A stretch of DNA of 6,871 bases from Ruminococcaceae bacterium UBA1772 (GCA_002314645.1 DCGS01000010.1:1-6871); one strand, 5' to 3'. Positions 1 to 5,534 are shown, counted from the stretch's first letter. Notes: generated by a model not told the origin, from the sequence alone. Program-made: numbers and translations.

Positions 1-3
1 CAA

Positions 4-14
4 TATGATAGAAT
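4..14 (+). promoter_or_regulatory. Possible -10 region of the prs promoter
   Basis: Two overlapping -10-like hexamers, TATGAT (4-9) and TAGAAT (9-14), lie about 40-45 bases before the prs start codon. Any -35 element would fall outside the window, so the promoter cannot be confirmed. A start site near base 20 would give a leader of roughly 33 bases. Confidence 0.3.
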
Positions 15-40
15 TTTGACGTAAATTTGAAAGTTTATTT

Positions 41-45
41 GGGGG
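41..45 (+). promoter_or_regulatory. Ribosome binding site deciding the prs start
   Basis: A GGGGG run lies 8 bases before the ATG at 54. The reading frame also opens at a TTG at 27, but that codon has no Shine-Dalgarno sequence and lies upstream of this site, so translation most likely starts at 54. Confidence 0.6.
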
Positions 46-53
46 TAAATAGT

Positions 54-1289
54 ATGACAACAGATATGCCTGTATTTGATCTTCCAGAAACCTCTGGTTT
101 TACAACCATTCCTTACGGAAAGCTCGGTATTATTGCAATGCCTGGTTGTGAAGAGCTCGCTGGAAAAATCGACAAATACATTGTTCGTTGGAGAGATGAG
201 AACGTAACTCTTAAGGACTCAAGTCTTAAGGTTGCTGGTTACAACAAGGATTCTTATCTTATTAACTTTAAGTGTCCAAGATTTGGTTCAGGTGAAGCAA
301 AGGCTGTTATTAATCAGTCAGTTCGTGGATATGATATTTTCATTGTTGTTGACGTATTCAACTATGGTGTTAAATATAAGATGTACGGACAAGAAGTTCC
401 AATGAGTCCAGACGACCACTACAGTGACTTAAAGCGTGTAATTAACGCAATCGGCGGTAAAGCTAGAAGAATTACTGTTATTATGCCAATGCTTTATGAA
501 GGCAGACAGCACAAGCGTTCTTCAAGAGAATCTCTCGACTGCGCAATGGCTCTTCAGGAGCTCATGTCAATGGGCGTAGACAGTATGATTACTTTTGACG
601 CTCATGACCCACGTGTTCAAAACGCAATTCCTATTTCAGGATTTGAAAATGTATCCCCAATTTATCAGATGATTAAATCGCTCATTAAATCTACACCTGA
701 TATTAAGTTTGACAAGGACAACATCATGGTTGTTTCTCCAGACGAAGGTGGTATGGGAAGAGCAATCCACTATGCAACAGTTCTTGGCGTAGAGCTTGGT
801 ATGTTCTACAAGAGACGTGACTACTCTAAGATTGTAGATGGTAGAAACCCTATCATTGCTCATGACTTCCTTGGTGGTAACATTGAAGGAAAAGACGTAA
901 TTGTAGTAGACGACATGATTTCTTCAGGTGAATCAATGCTTGAAGTTGCTGCAAAGCTCAAGGGTCTTGGCGCAAACCGAATTTTCGTTTGCACATGCTT
1001 CGGCCTCTTCTGCAACGGCCTTGAAATCTTTGATGAAGCTTACAAGAACGGCACAATTACAAAGATACTTACAACAGATCTTGTTTATGCTACTCCAGAG
1101 CTTAGAGACCGTGAGTGGTATGAGCGCGTTGGCATGTCAAAGTTCATTGCTCTCATAGTAGATACAATCAACCACGACATTTCAATCAGTAATCTCTTAA
1201 ACCCAGCTGAGAAAATTCAGAACGTACTCGACAAGCACACAAAAGAGCTTGAAATGAACTCTGATACTCAGATGGAAATGAAACTCTAA
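54..1289 (+). CDS. prs: Ribose-phosphate pyrophosphokinase (PRPP synthetase), long form
   Basis: This cytoplasmic enzyme transfers pyrophosphate from ATP to ribose 5-phosphate, giving PRPP for purine, pyrimidine, histidine, tryptophan and NAD synthesis. With the ATG at 54 it has 411 residues, against about 315 for the classical bacterial enzyme. Family landmarks appear in order: an ESVRG-like segment as QSVRGYD (88-94), an ATP-site segment around RQHKRSSRES (151-160), DAHDPRVQ (182-189) with the metal/substrate His, the flexible-loop KRRDYSK (253-259), and the PRPP/ribose-phosphate loop VIVVDDMISSGES (282-294). That last loop reads DDMISSGES where classical enzymes usually have DDMIDTAGT. Additional length is spread through the N-terminal half and the C-terminal tail (about 370-411). 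Such long, divergent versions are, from memory, common in Clostridia. It is transcribed alone and ends at the palindromic terminator at 1301-1330. The family assignment is secure; I have not shown activity. Confidence 0.93.
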   Translation: MTTDMPVFDLPETSGFTTIPYGKLGIIAMPGCEELAGKIDKYIVRWRDENVTLKDSSLKVAGYNKDSYLINFKCPRFGSGEAKAVINQSVRGYDIFIVVDVFNYGVKYKMYGQEVPMSPDDHYSDLKRVINAIGGKARRITVIMPMLYEGRQHKRSSRESLDCAMALQELMSMGVDSMITFDAHDPRVQNAIPISGFENVSPIYQMIKSLIKSTPDIKFDKDNIMVVSPDEGGMGRAIHYATVLGVELGMFYKRRDYSKIVDGRNPIIAHDFLGGNIEGKDVIVVDDMISSGESMLEVAAKLKGLGANRIFVCTCFGLFCNGLEIFDEAYKNGTITKILTTDLVYATPELRDREWYERVGMSKFIALIVDTINHDISISNLLNPAEKIQNVLDKHTKELEMNSDTQMEMKL

Positions 1290-1300
1290 TAAAAAAAGAC

Positions 1301-1335
1301 AAGCCCCACAAGGAATTCCTTGTGGGGCTTATTTT
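1301..1335 (+). terminator. Bidirectional intrinsic terminator between prs and the ligA operon
   Basis: The 13-base arm AAGCCCCACAAGG (1301-1313) and its exact complement (1318-1330) flank the loop AATT, making a 30-base perfect palindrome. On the + strand it is followed by ATTTTT, serving prs, which stops 11 bases earlier. On the - strand it is followed by GTCTTTTTTT, serving the NifX-like gene, which stops at 1343. Both convergent units therefore end on one hairpin. Confidence 0.93.
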
Positions 1336-1342
1336 TATGTCT

Positions 1343-1708
1343 TTAATGATGTTCGTGATTATGTTCATGCTCATGGTCACATGTGCATGTTGCATCAGAA
1401 CTAAATGTTAAGTTTCCATTTGCAAGTGACAAAACAGCAGCTTCTGCGTCACCTGAAACTCCTGCATAGAGTTCAATGCCAGCACTCTGAAGAGCATTCT
1501 GTGCTCCCCCTCCTATGCCGCCGCAAATTACTGCATCTACGAGGTTTTGTGAAAGAAGTGCACCAAGTGCGCCGTGTCCTCCACCGCTTGCTGGAAGCTC
1601 TTTTGTTTTAATGATTTTTCCACCGCTTACAAGATAAAGCATGAACATGTCTGTATGTCCAAAATGCTGGAAAATTTGTCCGTTTTCATAAGGTACTGCA
1701 ATTAACAT
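1343..1708 (-). CDS. NifX/NifB-type dinitrogenase iron-molybdenum cofactor domain protein with His/Cys-rich tail
   Basis: A 121-residue protein of the Nitro_FeMo-Co domain family, whose members bind or carry metal clusters; most of those outside nitrogen fixers have no assigned role. Visible family features are the start MLIAVPYENGQIFQHFGHT with HFGHT at 15-19, the glycine-rich SGGGHGAL (41-48), and ICGGIGGGAQNAL (61-73), where a cysteine precedes a glycine cluster. The domain ends near residue 100. It is followed by a short tail with C108, C110 and six histidines between 112 and 121, which looks like an added metal-binding tail. A GGAG site lies 7 bases before the ATG. The gene starts 17 bases after the ligA stop, so the two are probably cotranscribed from the ligA promoter. 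No nitrogenase gene is visible, so a nitrogenase role is not implied; general iron-sulfur or metal handling is the safer guess. Confidence 0.85.
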   Translation of the reverse strand: MLIAVPYENGQIFQHFGHTDMFMLYLVSGGKIIKTKELPASGGGHGALGALLSQNLVDAVICGGIGGGAQNALQSAGIELYAGVSGDAEAAVLSLANGNLTFSSDATCTCDHEHEHNHEHH

Positions 1709-1715
1709 TTTACTA

Positions 1716-1719
1716 CTCC
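1716..1719 (-). promoter_or_regulatory. Ribosome binding site of the NifX-like gene
   Basis: GGAG on the - strand lies 7 bases before the ATG and sits inside the 17-base gap after the ligA stop codon. This supports separate translation from a shared mRNA. Confidence 0.7.
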
Positions 1720-1725
1720 ATTCTT

Positions 1726-3714
1726 TTATTTAATCATTTCAAGGAAGGTTGCTTCGTCAATGACAGGTACGCCAAGTGACTGAGCTTTTGTAAGCTTACT
1801 TCCAGCCTCTTCACCTGCTAAAACATAGGTTGTTTTCTTTGAAACTGAACCCGAAACCTTTCCGCCATATTTTTCTACAAGTGCACCTGCCTCACTTCTT
1901 GTGTAGGTTGGAAGTGTGCCAGTTAAAACGAATGTCATGCCCTGGAATCTGTCGTCTATTTTCTCAGTTTTTGACTGTGTATTGAGGCCGAATTCCATAA
2001 GGCGTGAAACATAGTCTTTTGTTCCTTGTTTAGAGAAATAATCCACAACACTTTCAGCCATTACAGAACCAAAGCCTTCAATTTCTAAAATGTCTGAAAC
2101 GCTTGCATTCATAATGTTTTCAAGGGTTGAAAACTTATCTGAAAGAAGCTTTGCAGCCTTTTCTCCAACGTGTCTTATACCAAATGCAAAAACGAGTCTA
2201 TAAAGGTCGTTTTCCTTAGATGCTTCTATTGCTGAAAGAAGGTTTAGAGCAGACTTCTCACCAAGACCAGGAAGTCCAGCAATATCCGCTTCAGAAAGTG
2301 CATAAAGGTCAGCTGGATTTGATATCTTATTTTCGTTAACAAGAAGCTCCAAAACAGCACTTCCCATACCGTCAATATCCATTGCTCCCTTAGAGCAGAA
2401 ATGGATAAGGATGCGAAGAAGCTGTGCTGGACATTCAGGGTTGGTGCAGCGTATTGCTGCCTCCCCTTCTTCTCTATATGTTTCGGCTCCACAAGAAGGA
2501 CAAACAGAAGGCATTACATAAGCAGTTGTTCCCTCCGAATGTTTAACAACGGAAACAACCTCAGGAATAATGTCTCCAGCCTTTCTAATTTTAACCGTGT
2601 CGCCAATATGAATGCCCTTTTCATTAATGAAATCCTGATTGTGTAGGGTTGCTCTTCCTATCATTGAACCAGCAACAAGAACTGGTTCAAATACAGCCGT
2701 AGGAGTAAGAACGCCAGTTCTTCCGACGTTTATTTCAACGTCTAAGAGAACCGTCTCTTTCTCCTCAGGTGGATACTTGTAGGCAATAGCCCACTTAGGG
2801 AATTTTGAAGTACTTCCCATATCCTCACGAAGAGTGAAATCATTTACTTTTATTACCGCACCATCAATGTCGAATGGAAGAGTATATCTTTCATTTCCAA
2901 TACGAGTAATTTCCTTTTCTGCCTCCTCAATATTCTTGCAAGGAGTGTAGAAAGGAACTGTCTTAAATCCAAGTGAACTAAGGTAGTCAAGGGAATCTTT
3001 ATGAAGAGCAGCATCATAATCTGCATCTATTTGCTGAATGTTAAAAATGAAAATATCAAGGTTTCTACTTCTTGTAATTTCTGGGTTCTTCTGTCTTAGA
3101 GAACCAGCCGCAGCATTACGTGGATTTCTAAATACTTTTTCCTCGTTAAGTTCCTGTTCTTTTACAAGATCTAGAAATACAGAACGAGGCATATAAACCT
3201 CACCGCGAACCTCTATAAAAGGCACTGCGGTCTTGAGCTTCATTGGAATAGATTTTATAGTTTTTAAATTCTCAGTAATATCTTCACCAGTGTCTCCATC
3301 GCCACGGGTTGAGCCCCTTGTGAATACACCATTTACGTATTCAAGTGAAACGGAAAGACCGTCAATTTTTGGCTCAACTACGAGGGTATCCTCTGTTACG
3401 CTTGTACGACCAACCATTGCAGCGTCCACTCTTTTTGCAAAGTCTTCAAGTTCAGAGAAGCTGAACGCATCCTGAAGACTTTCCATTCTTACAGAGTGAA
3501 CAACAGGTGAAAACATTGAAGATTTAGGAGTGCCACCAACCTTCTTAGTTGGAGAATCTTCCCTCATAAATTCTGGGTGTTCTTTCTCCAAAACCTTGAG
3601 TTCATTCATGAGCGCGTCGTACTCAAAATCCTCAATTTCAGGGTCATCATCGTTATAATATCTATTGCTGTGGTAAGCAATAGTTTCATAAAGATAATTC
3701 ATTCTTTCTTCCAT
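1726..3714 (-). CDS. ligA: NAD+-dependent DNA ligase
   Basis: A complete 662-residue LigA, the usual length for bacteria. It seals nicks with 3'-OH and 5'-phosphate ends during replication and repair, using NAD+ as the source of AMP. Domains in order: an N-terminal Ia domain with paired Tyr residues (Y19, Y20) and the NAD-contacting MESLQDAF segment (77-84); the adenylation domain with EPKIDG (114-119), K116 being the lysine that takes AMP; FRNPRNAAAGSLRQ (195-208); FDIDGAVIKV (281-290) and KWAIAYKYPP (307-316) motifs; an OB fold with VGRTGVLTPTA (330-340); a four-cysteine zinc finger (C405, C408, C423, C428); helix-hairpin-helix repeats (about 470-570); and a C-terminal BRCT domain (about 590-662) containing FVLTGTL. 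All key residues are present and the frame is intact. The ATG at 3714 follows GAGG by 10 bases; the next in-frame ATG is only four codons on and has no better site. It heads a two-gene operon with the NifX-like gene. Confidence 0.97.
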   Translation of the reverse strand: MEERMNYLYETIAYHSNRYYNDDDPEIEDFEYDALMNELKVLEKEHPEFMREDSPTKKVGGTPKSSMFSPVVHSVRMESLQDAFSFSELEDFAKRVDAAMVGRTSVTEDTLVVEPKIDGLSVSLEYVNGVFTRGSTRGDGDTGEDITENLKTIKSIPMKLKTAVPFIEVRGEVYMPRSVFLDLVKEQELNEEKVFRNPRNAAAGSLRQKNPEITRSRNLDIFIFNIQQIDADYDAALHKDSLDYLSSLGFKTVPFYTPCKNIEEAEKEITRIGNERYTLPFDIDGAVIKVNDFTLREDMGSTSKFPKWAIAYKYPPEEKETVLLDVEINVGRTGVLTPTAVFEPVLVAGSMIGRATLHNQDFINEKGIHIGDTVKIRKAGDIIPEVVSVVKHSEGTTAYVMPSVCPSCGAETYREEGEAAIRCTNPECPAQLLRILIHFCSKGAMDIDGMGSAVLELLVNENKISNPADLYALSEADIAGLPGLGEKSALNLLSAIEASKENDLYRLVFAFGIRHVGEKAAKLLSDKFSTLENIMNASVSDILEIEGFGSVMAESVVDYFSKQGTKDYVSRLMEFGLNTQSKTEKIDDRFQGMTFVLTGTLPTYTRSEAGALVEKYGGKVSGSVSKKTTYVLAGEEAGSKLTKAQSLGVPVIDEATFLEMIK

Positions 3715-3724
3715 TGTTTTTCTA

Positions 3725-3728
3725 CCTC
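3725..3728 (-). promoter_or_regulatory. Ribosome binding site of ligA
   Basis: GAGG on the - strand, within GTGAGGT, lies 10 bases before the ATG at 3714. The spacing is slightly long, so initiation may be moderate. Confidence 0.55.
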
Positions 3729-3745
3729 ACAAAAAATATGCTACT

Positions 3746-3754
3746 ATTTTACCA
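3746..3754 (-). promoter_or_regulatory. Extended -10 promoter of ligA
   Basis: On the - strand the sequence TGGTAAAAT joins an extended -10 TGN motif (3752-3754) to the hexamer TAAAAT (3746-3751). At a 17-base spacing the upstream hexamer is AATCAA, which is not a -35 element, so recognition would depend on the extended -10. A start site near 3739 would give a leader of about 25 bases. The TGN part overlaps one arm of an inverted repeat (3753-3793). Confidence 0.5.
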
Positions 3755-3793
3755 CAAAATGAATCGCTTTGATTTATTACTATTTATTTTGTG
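3753..3793. repeat. Inverted repeat over the ligA promoter
   Basis: The arms CACAAAATGAAT (3753-3764) and ATTTATTTTGTG (3782-3793) are complementary at 11 of 12 positions, with a 17-base centre. The left arm touches the extended -10 of ligA and the rest covers its upstream region, so it is placed where an operator would act. AT-rich DNA yields such repeats by chance fairly easily, so the function is only a suggestion. Confidence 0.4.
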
Positions 3794-3799
3794 CATTTT

Positions 3800-3849
3800 C
3801 AACATTATTTTTCCACAGTTTCCACAGAATTTTGAACAACATTATTTTT
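3800..3849 (+). repeat. 13-bp direct repeats flanking DnaA-box-like tandem sites
   Basis: CAACATTATTTTT occurs at 3800-3812 and again at 3837-3849, 37 bp apart. Between them, and overlapping the first copy, are two adjacent 9-mers ending in CCACA: TTTTCCACA (3809-3817) and GTTTCCACA (3818-3826). They differ from the DnaA box consensus TTATNCACA at one and two positions. The cluster sits between the ligA and DUF1292 promoters. It could be a regulator or DnaA binding region, but no binding is shown. Confidence 0.35.
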
Positions 3850-3854
3850 TGACG

Positions 3855-3883
3855 TTGACTTTTACCTGATATAAATATAGAAT
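3855..3883 (+). promoter_or_regulatory. Sigma-A-type promoter of the DUF1292 gene
   Basis: TTGACT (3855-3860) and TAGAAT (3878-3883) are separated by exactly 17 bases. The predicted start site near 3890 gives a leader of about 30 bases. A second -35-like TTGACG (3849-3854) directly abuts it and overlaps the end of the second direct-repeat copy. Confidence 0.7.
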
Positions 3884-3904
3884 ATAGTTACTTACTAATA
3901 TCTT

Positions 3905-3910
3905 GAGGAG
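3905..3910 (+). promoter_or_regulatory. Ribosome binding site deciding the DUF1292 start
   Basis: GAGGAG lies 10 bases before the ATG at 3921. The frame is open back to a TTG at 3903, but starting there would put this site inside the coding region, so 3921 is preferred. Confidence 0.7.
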
Positions 3911-3920
3911 AATACACAAA

Positions 3921-4247
3921 ATGGACGAAAACAAAGAAATAAATCCTTATCTCATTACTGTTATAGATGAAAAAGGTACAGAACACATCTTTGAAGAACT
4001 TGACAGAATTGAGCTTACAGACGAGGACGACACAGAACTTCACTATGTTGCCGTTACTCCATATTATGATAATCCAAGCGAAGTACTTGATGCATATGAC
4101 GAGCTCATCATCTTAAAGGTTGATGAAGACGAAGATGGAGAGACTTTCCTCTCTGCAATTGAAGACGAAGAAGAATTCGACGAAATTTCAAAAATTTTCG
4201 AAGAAAGACTCGCTGAGTACTACGAAATTGACGACAGCGAAGAATAA
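3921..4247 (+). CDS. DUF1292 family protein (YrzB-like), highly acidic
   Basis: A 108-residue soluble protein with no signal peptide or membrane segment. It matches the DUF1292 pattern: ITVIDEKGTEHIFEEL (12-27), a beta-rich core with YVAVTPYY (42-49), ELIILKVDEDEDGETFLSAIEDEEEFDEI (61-89), and a helical end EERLAEYYE (94-102). I count 41 Asp/Glu among 108 residues against 6 Lys/Arg, an extreme negative charge. The family is widespread in Firmicutes and usually sits near ruvX/yrrK-type genes; its function is unknown. Here it has its own promoter, divergent from ligA, and no terminator before the RNA candidate that starts about 30 bases after its stop. Some transcripts may therefore run on into that RNA. 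The family call is by motif resemblance and length. Confidence 0.85.
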   Translation: MDENKEINPYLITVIDEKGTEHIFEELDRIELTDEDDTELHYVAVTPYYDNPSEVLDAYDELIILKVDEDEDGETFLSAIEDEEEFDEISKIFEERLAEYYEIDDSEE

Positions 4248-4263
4248 TTCCAAGTCACAAGAA

Positions 4264-4269
4264 TATAAT
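4264..4269 (+). promoter_or_regulatory. -10 element of the 6S RNA candidate
   Basis: A perfect TATAAT ends 8 bases before the GCC at 4279 where the RNA candidate's pairing begins, a suitable distance for a start site near 4276-4278. The hexamer at the ideal -35 position (4241-4246, inside the DUF1292 stop region) is AGAATA, so no -35 is apparent. Confidence 0.55.
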
Positions 4270-4276
4270 AGTTTAT

Positions 4277-4465
4277 AAGCCTGCCGGGTACGATTTTTTC
4301 GGTCGATATTAACCCAACACTCATAAATTAGGGAGTTTTACTCGAAAGCGGATTGCAGACCTCCCCATTCGGGACGAAGGGAGCATGAACCTCTAGGAAG
4401 ACACCCACCTGCTTTTACACGCAGGTTATTATTCACCGGATGCCCGGCTCGGTGGGTGTAATAAA
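4277..4465 (+). ncRNA. ssrS: Probable 6S RNA (ssrS)
   Basis: The gene-free stretch 4248-4516 has no convincing coding frame but contains a long GC-richer, foldable sequence. 6S RNA mimics an open promoter and sequesters the sigma-A RNA polymerase holoenzyme. The 8-bp closing helix pairs 4283-4290 (GCCGGGTA) with 4441-4448 (TGCCCGGC). An apical hairpin pairs CTCCC (4361-4365) with GGGAG (4379-4383). A hairpin ACCTGC/GCAGGT (4407-4412 with 4421-4426) sits on the 3' side, as in the 6S central bubble. The segments CGATATT (4304-4310), GAGCATG and GACACC...CACC recall E. coli 6S in the same order, from memory. The length, about 185-190 bases, fits. Alternatives are an unclassified structured RNA; the marks of SRP RNA, RNase P RNA, tmRNA and T-box leaders are absent. 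The exact ends are inferred from the -10 box and the helices. Confidence 0.62.
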
Positions 4466-4470
4466 ACAAC

Positions 4471-4518
4471 AAAGCACTCTGATTTTGCTTACGTCAGAGT
4501 GCTTTTTGTTTTGCTTTT
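4471..4518 (+). terminator. Bidirectional intrinsic terminator after the RNA candidate and fumarase beta gene
   Basis: The 12-bp stem AAAGCACTCTGA (4471-4482) pairs perfectly with 4494-4505 around an 11-base loop. On the + strand a T-rich run (TTTTTGTTTTGCTTTT) overlaps and follows the stem, ending the DUF1292/RNA transcript. On the - strand GTTGTTTTAT follows the hairpin, which lies 11 bases after the fumarase-beta stop, so it probably serves both convergent units. Confidence 0.9.
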
Positions 4519-5044
4519 ATTTAAATAATGTTTCCCCGTGGCAGTCTGTTGCTACTATTACTGGGAAATCTTTTAGTTCTATTCTCTTAACTGATTCACA
4601 GCCAAGGTCTTCAAAACCAATTACTTCACATTCAGTAATGCACTGTGCAGCAAGTGCACCTGCACCACCAATGGCACAGAAATATACGGCTTTGTTTCTA
4701 ACTAAAGCGTCGTTTACTTCCTTTGAACGGACGCCCTTTCCTATCATGGCAACCATGCCCATGTCAAGAAGCTTTGGTGCGTATGGATCCATTCGACCAG
4801 ATGTTGTTGGACCGCAGCTTCCTATTGGAAGGCCCTCTGGTGTTGGAGTTGGGCCACAGTAATAAACGCATGAACCTTCTATTTCAAAAGGTAGCTCACG
4901 GCCCTCGTCTATGTACTGGAATATTCTTTTGTGCGCTGCATCCCTTGATGTATATACGGTTCCAGAAAGGAGCACGTTATCTCCTGCATGAAGTTCACTT
5001 GCAACTTCTTTTATTTCTGAAACATTAATTCTCTTTTCTGACAT
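4517..5044 (-). CDS. Fe-S fumarate/tartrate hydratase, beta subunit (class I)
   Basis: A 175-residue protein equal to the C-terminal half of class I iron-sulfur fumarases (Fumerase_C domain; FumB/TtdB-type beta subunit). With an alpha subunit that carries the [4Fe-4S] cluster, such enzymes add or remove water in fumarate/malate or tartrate/oxaloacetate conversion in the cytoplasm. Landmarks are SGTVYTSRDAAHKRI (27-41), YCGPTPTPEG (62-71), GSCGPTTSGRMD (75-86), IGKG (101-104), CAIGGAGALAA (123-133) and the end DLGCESVKRIELKDFPVIVATDCHG. R34, T80, T81, R84 and K103 match in order and spacing the substrate-site residues I recall from the Leishmania enzyme (R421, T467, T468, R471, K491), so the active-site half is intact. 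An AGGT site lies 6 bases before the ATG. The gene begins 14 bases after the DivIVA-like gene. The alpha subunit, normally encoded just upstream, is not in this window. Fumarate or tartrate specificity cannot be told from the sequence. Confidence 0.92.
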   Translation of the reverse strand: MSEKRINVSEIKEVASELHAGDNVLLSGTVYTSRDAAHKRIFQYIDEGRELPFEIEGSCVYYCGPTPTPEGLPIGSCGPTTSGRMDPYAPKLLDMGMVAMIGKGVRSKEVNDALVRNKAVYFCAIGGAGALAAQCITECEVIGFEDLGCESVKRIELKDFPVIVATDCHGETLFK

Positions 5045-5058
5045 TTTTACACCTAACT

Positions 5059-5523
5059 TTAACGTTTTTGAACTGAAACCTTCTTTGGAGCGGTTTTTGT
5101 TGTAATTTTTGCTGGACGTCTCTTAGTCTGTGACTTTGCCTTCTTAGGCTCCTCAGTTGAAACTGCGTCATATGCAAGCTTAAACTGTTCCTCAAGCTTT
5201 TCTCTTGTTGCCTTGTCAGCCATTACGAGGTCCTCAGCACGAATGCTCAAATCCTCATAGCTTACATTTGTTTCATAGCCACTGTATGAAGGCGATTCAA
5301 ACCTTGCAACAGGTTCATCTGTATACTTTGAAAGAATTGTATCCTCTTCCTTTTTAGCGGCAACAGAAGACACCTTGTTCTTAAGCGATTCATTCTCCGC
5401 TTGAAGCCTTATATTTTCACTTCTTAATTCTTCATTCTTTCTTTGAAGATCTTCAATGAAATCCATTACGCTCTTTTTGTCAAAGCCAAAAGGAGCGGTT
5501 TTTAAAATAATATCGTTTTCCAT
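5059..5523 (-). CDS. DivIVA-like coiled-coil protein with basic tail
   Basis: A 154-residue protein that I assign only loosely. The N-terminus ILKTAPFGFDKKSVMDFIEDLQRKNEEL (6-33) follows the DivIVA/GpsB-type pattern of a short aromatic-glycine loop and then a helix with a regularly spaced F/L core. A strong coiled coil runs on to about residue 60. Residues 61-95 are polar and probably disordered. A second helix covers about 90-120. The last 28 residues (127-154) hold 12 Lys/Arg with Pro, Thr and Ala, a basic low-complexity tail that could bind nucleic acid, membrane or acidic partners. The start is the ATG at 5523, with GGAG 7 bases upstream; a TTG six codons earlier lies before that site and is unlikely. 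DivIVA-family proteins organise poles and division sites in Gram-positives, but a role here is inference. It is the first gene of an operon with fumarase beta, and the functional link is unclear. Confidence 0.6.
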   Translation of the reverse strand: MENDIILKTAPFGFDKKSVMDFIEDLQRKNEELRSENIRLQAENESLKNKVSSVAAKKEEDTILSKYTDEPVARFESPSYSGYETNVSYEDLSIRAEDLVMADKATREKLEEQFKLAYDAVSTEEPKKAKSQTKRRPAKITTKTAPKKVSVQKR

Positions 5524-5528
5524 AAAAA

Positions 5529-5534
5529 CTCTCC
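5529..5534 (-). promoter_or_regulatory. Ribosome binding site deciding the DivIVA-like start
   Basis: GGAGAG on the - strand, with GGAG 7 bases before the ATG at 5523. It lies inside the frame if the upstream TTG at 5541 were used, which argues for the shorter protein. Confidence 0.7.

Noticed and set aside
27..53. Upstream TTG start for the PRPP synthetase
   Set aside because: No ribosome site precedes it, while GGGGG is well placed for the ATG at 54.
209..231. Imperfect palindrome CTTAAGGACT...AGTCTTAAG
   Set aside because: It lies inside prs, encodes an ordinary stretch (LKDSSLK) and its arms are offset by one base, so it looks like a coincidence of codon use.
636..863. Small open frame opposite prs
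   Set aside because: It is antisense to a conserved gene, has no ribosome site that I can see, and shows no protein-like pattern. The other short frames opposite or within ligA, coaX and prs fail for the same reason.
4270..4465. SRP RNA, RNase P RNA, tmRNA or T-box leader as the identity of the structured stretch
   Set aside because: The GGAAGGAAGC-type SRP loop, the RNase P GAGGAAAGTC core, a tmRNA tRNA-like end and the T-box GGTGG..CCGCG pairing element are not seen, and 6S fits the length and overall layout better.
4440..4862. 140-codon open frame on the + strand
   Set aside because: It is antisense to the well-supported fumarase beta gene, begins inside the RNA candidate, runs through the terminator hairpin, and its translation resembles no protein family I know.
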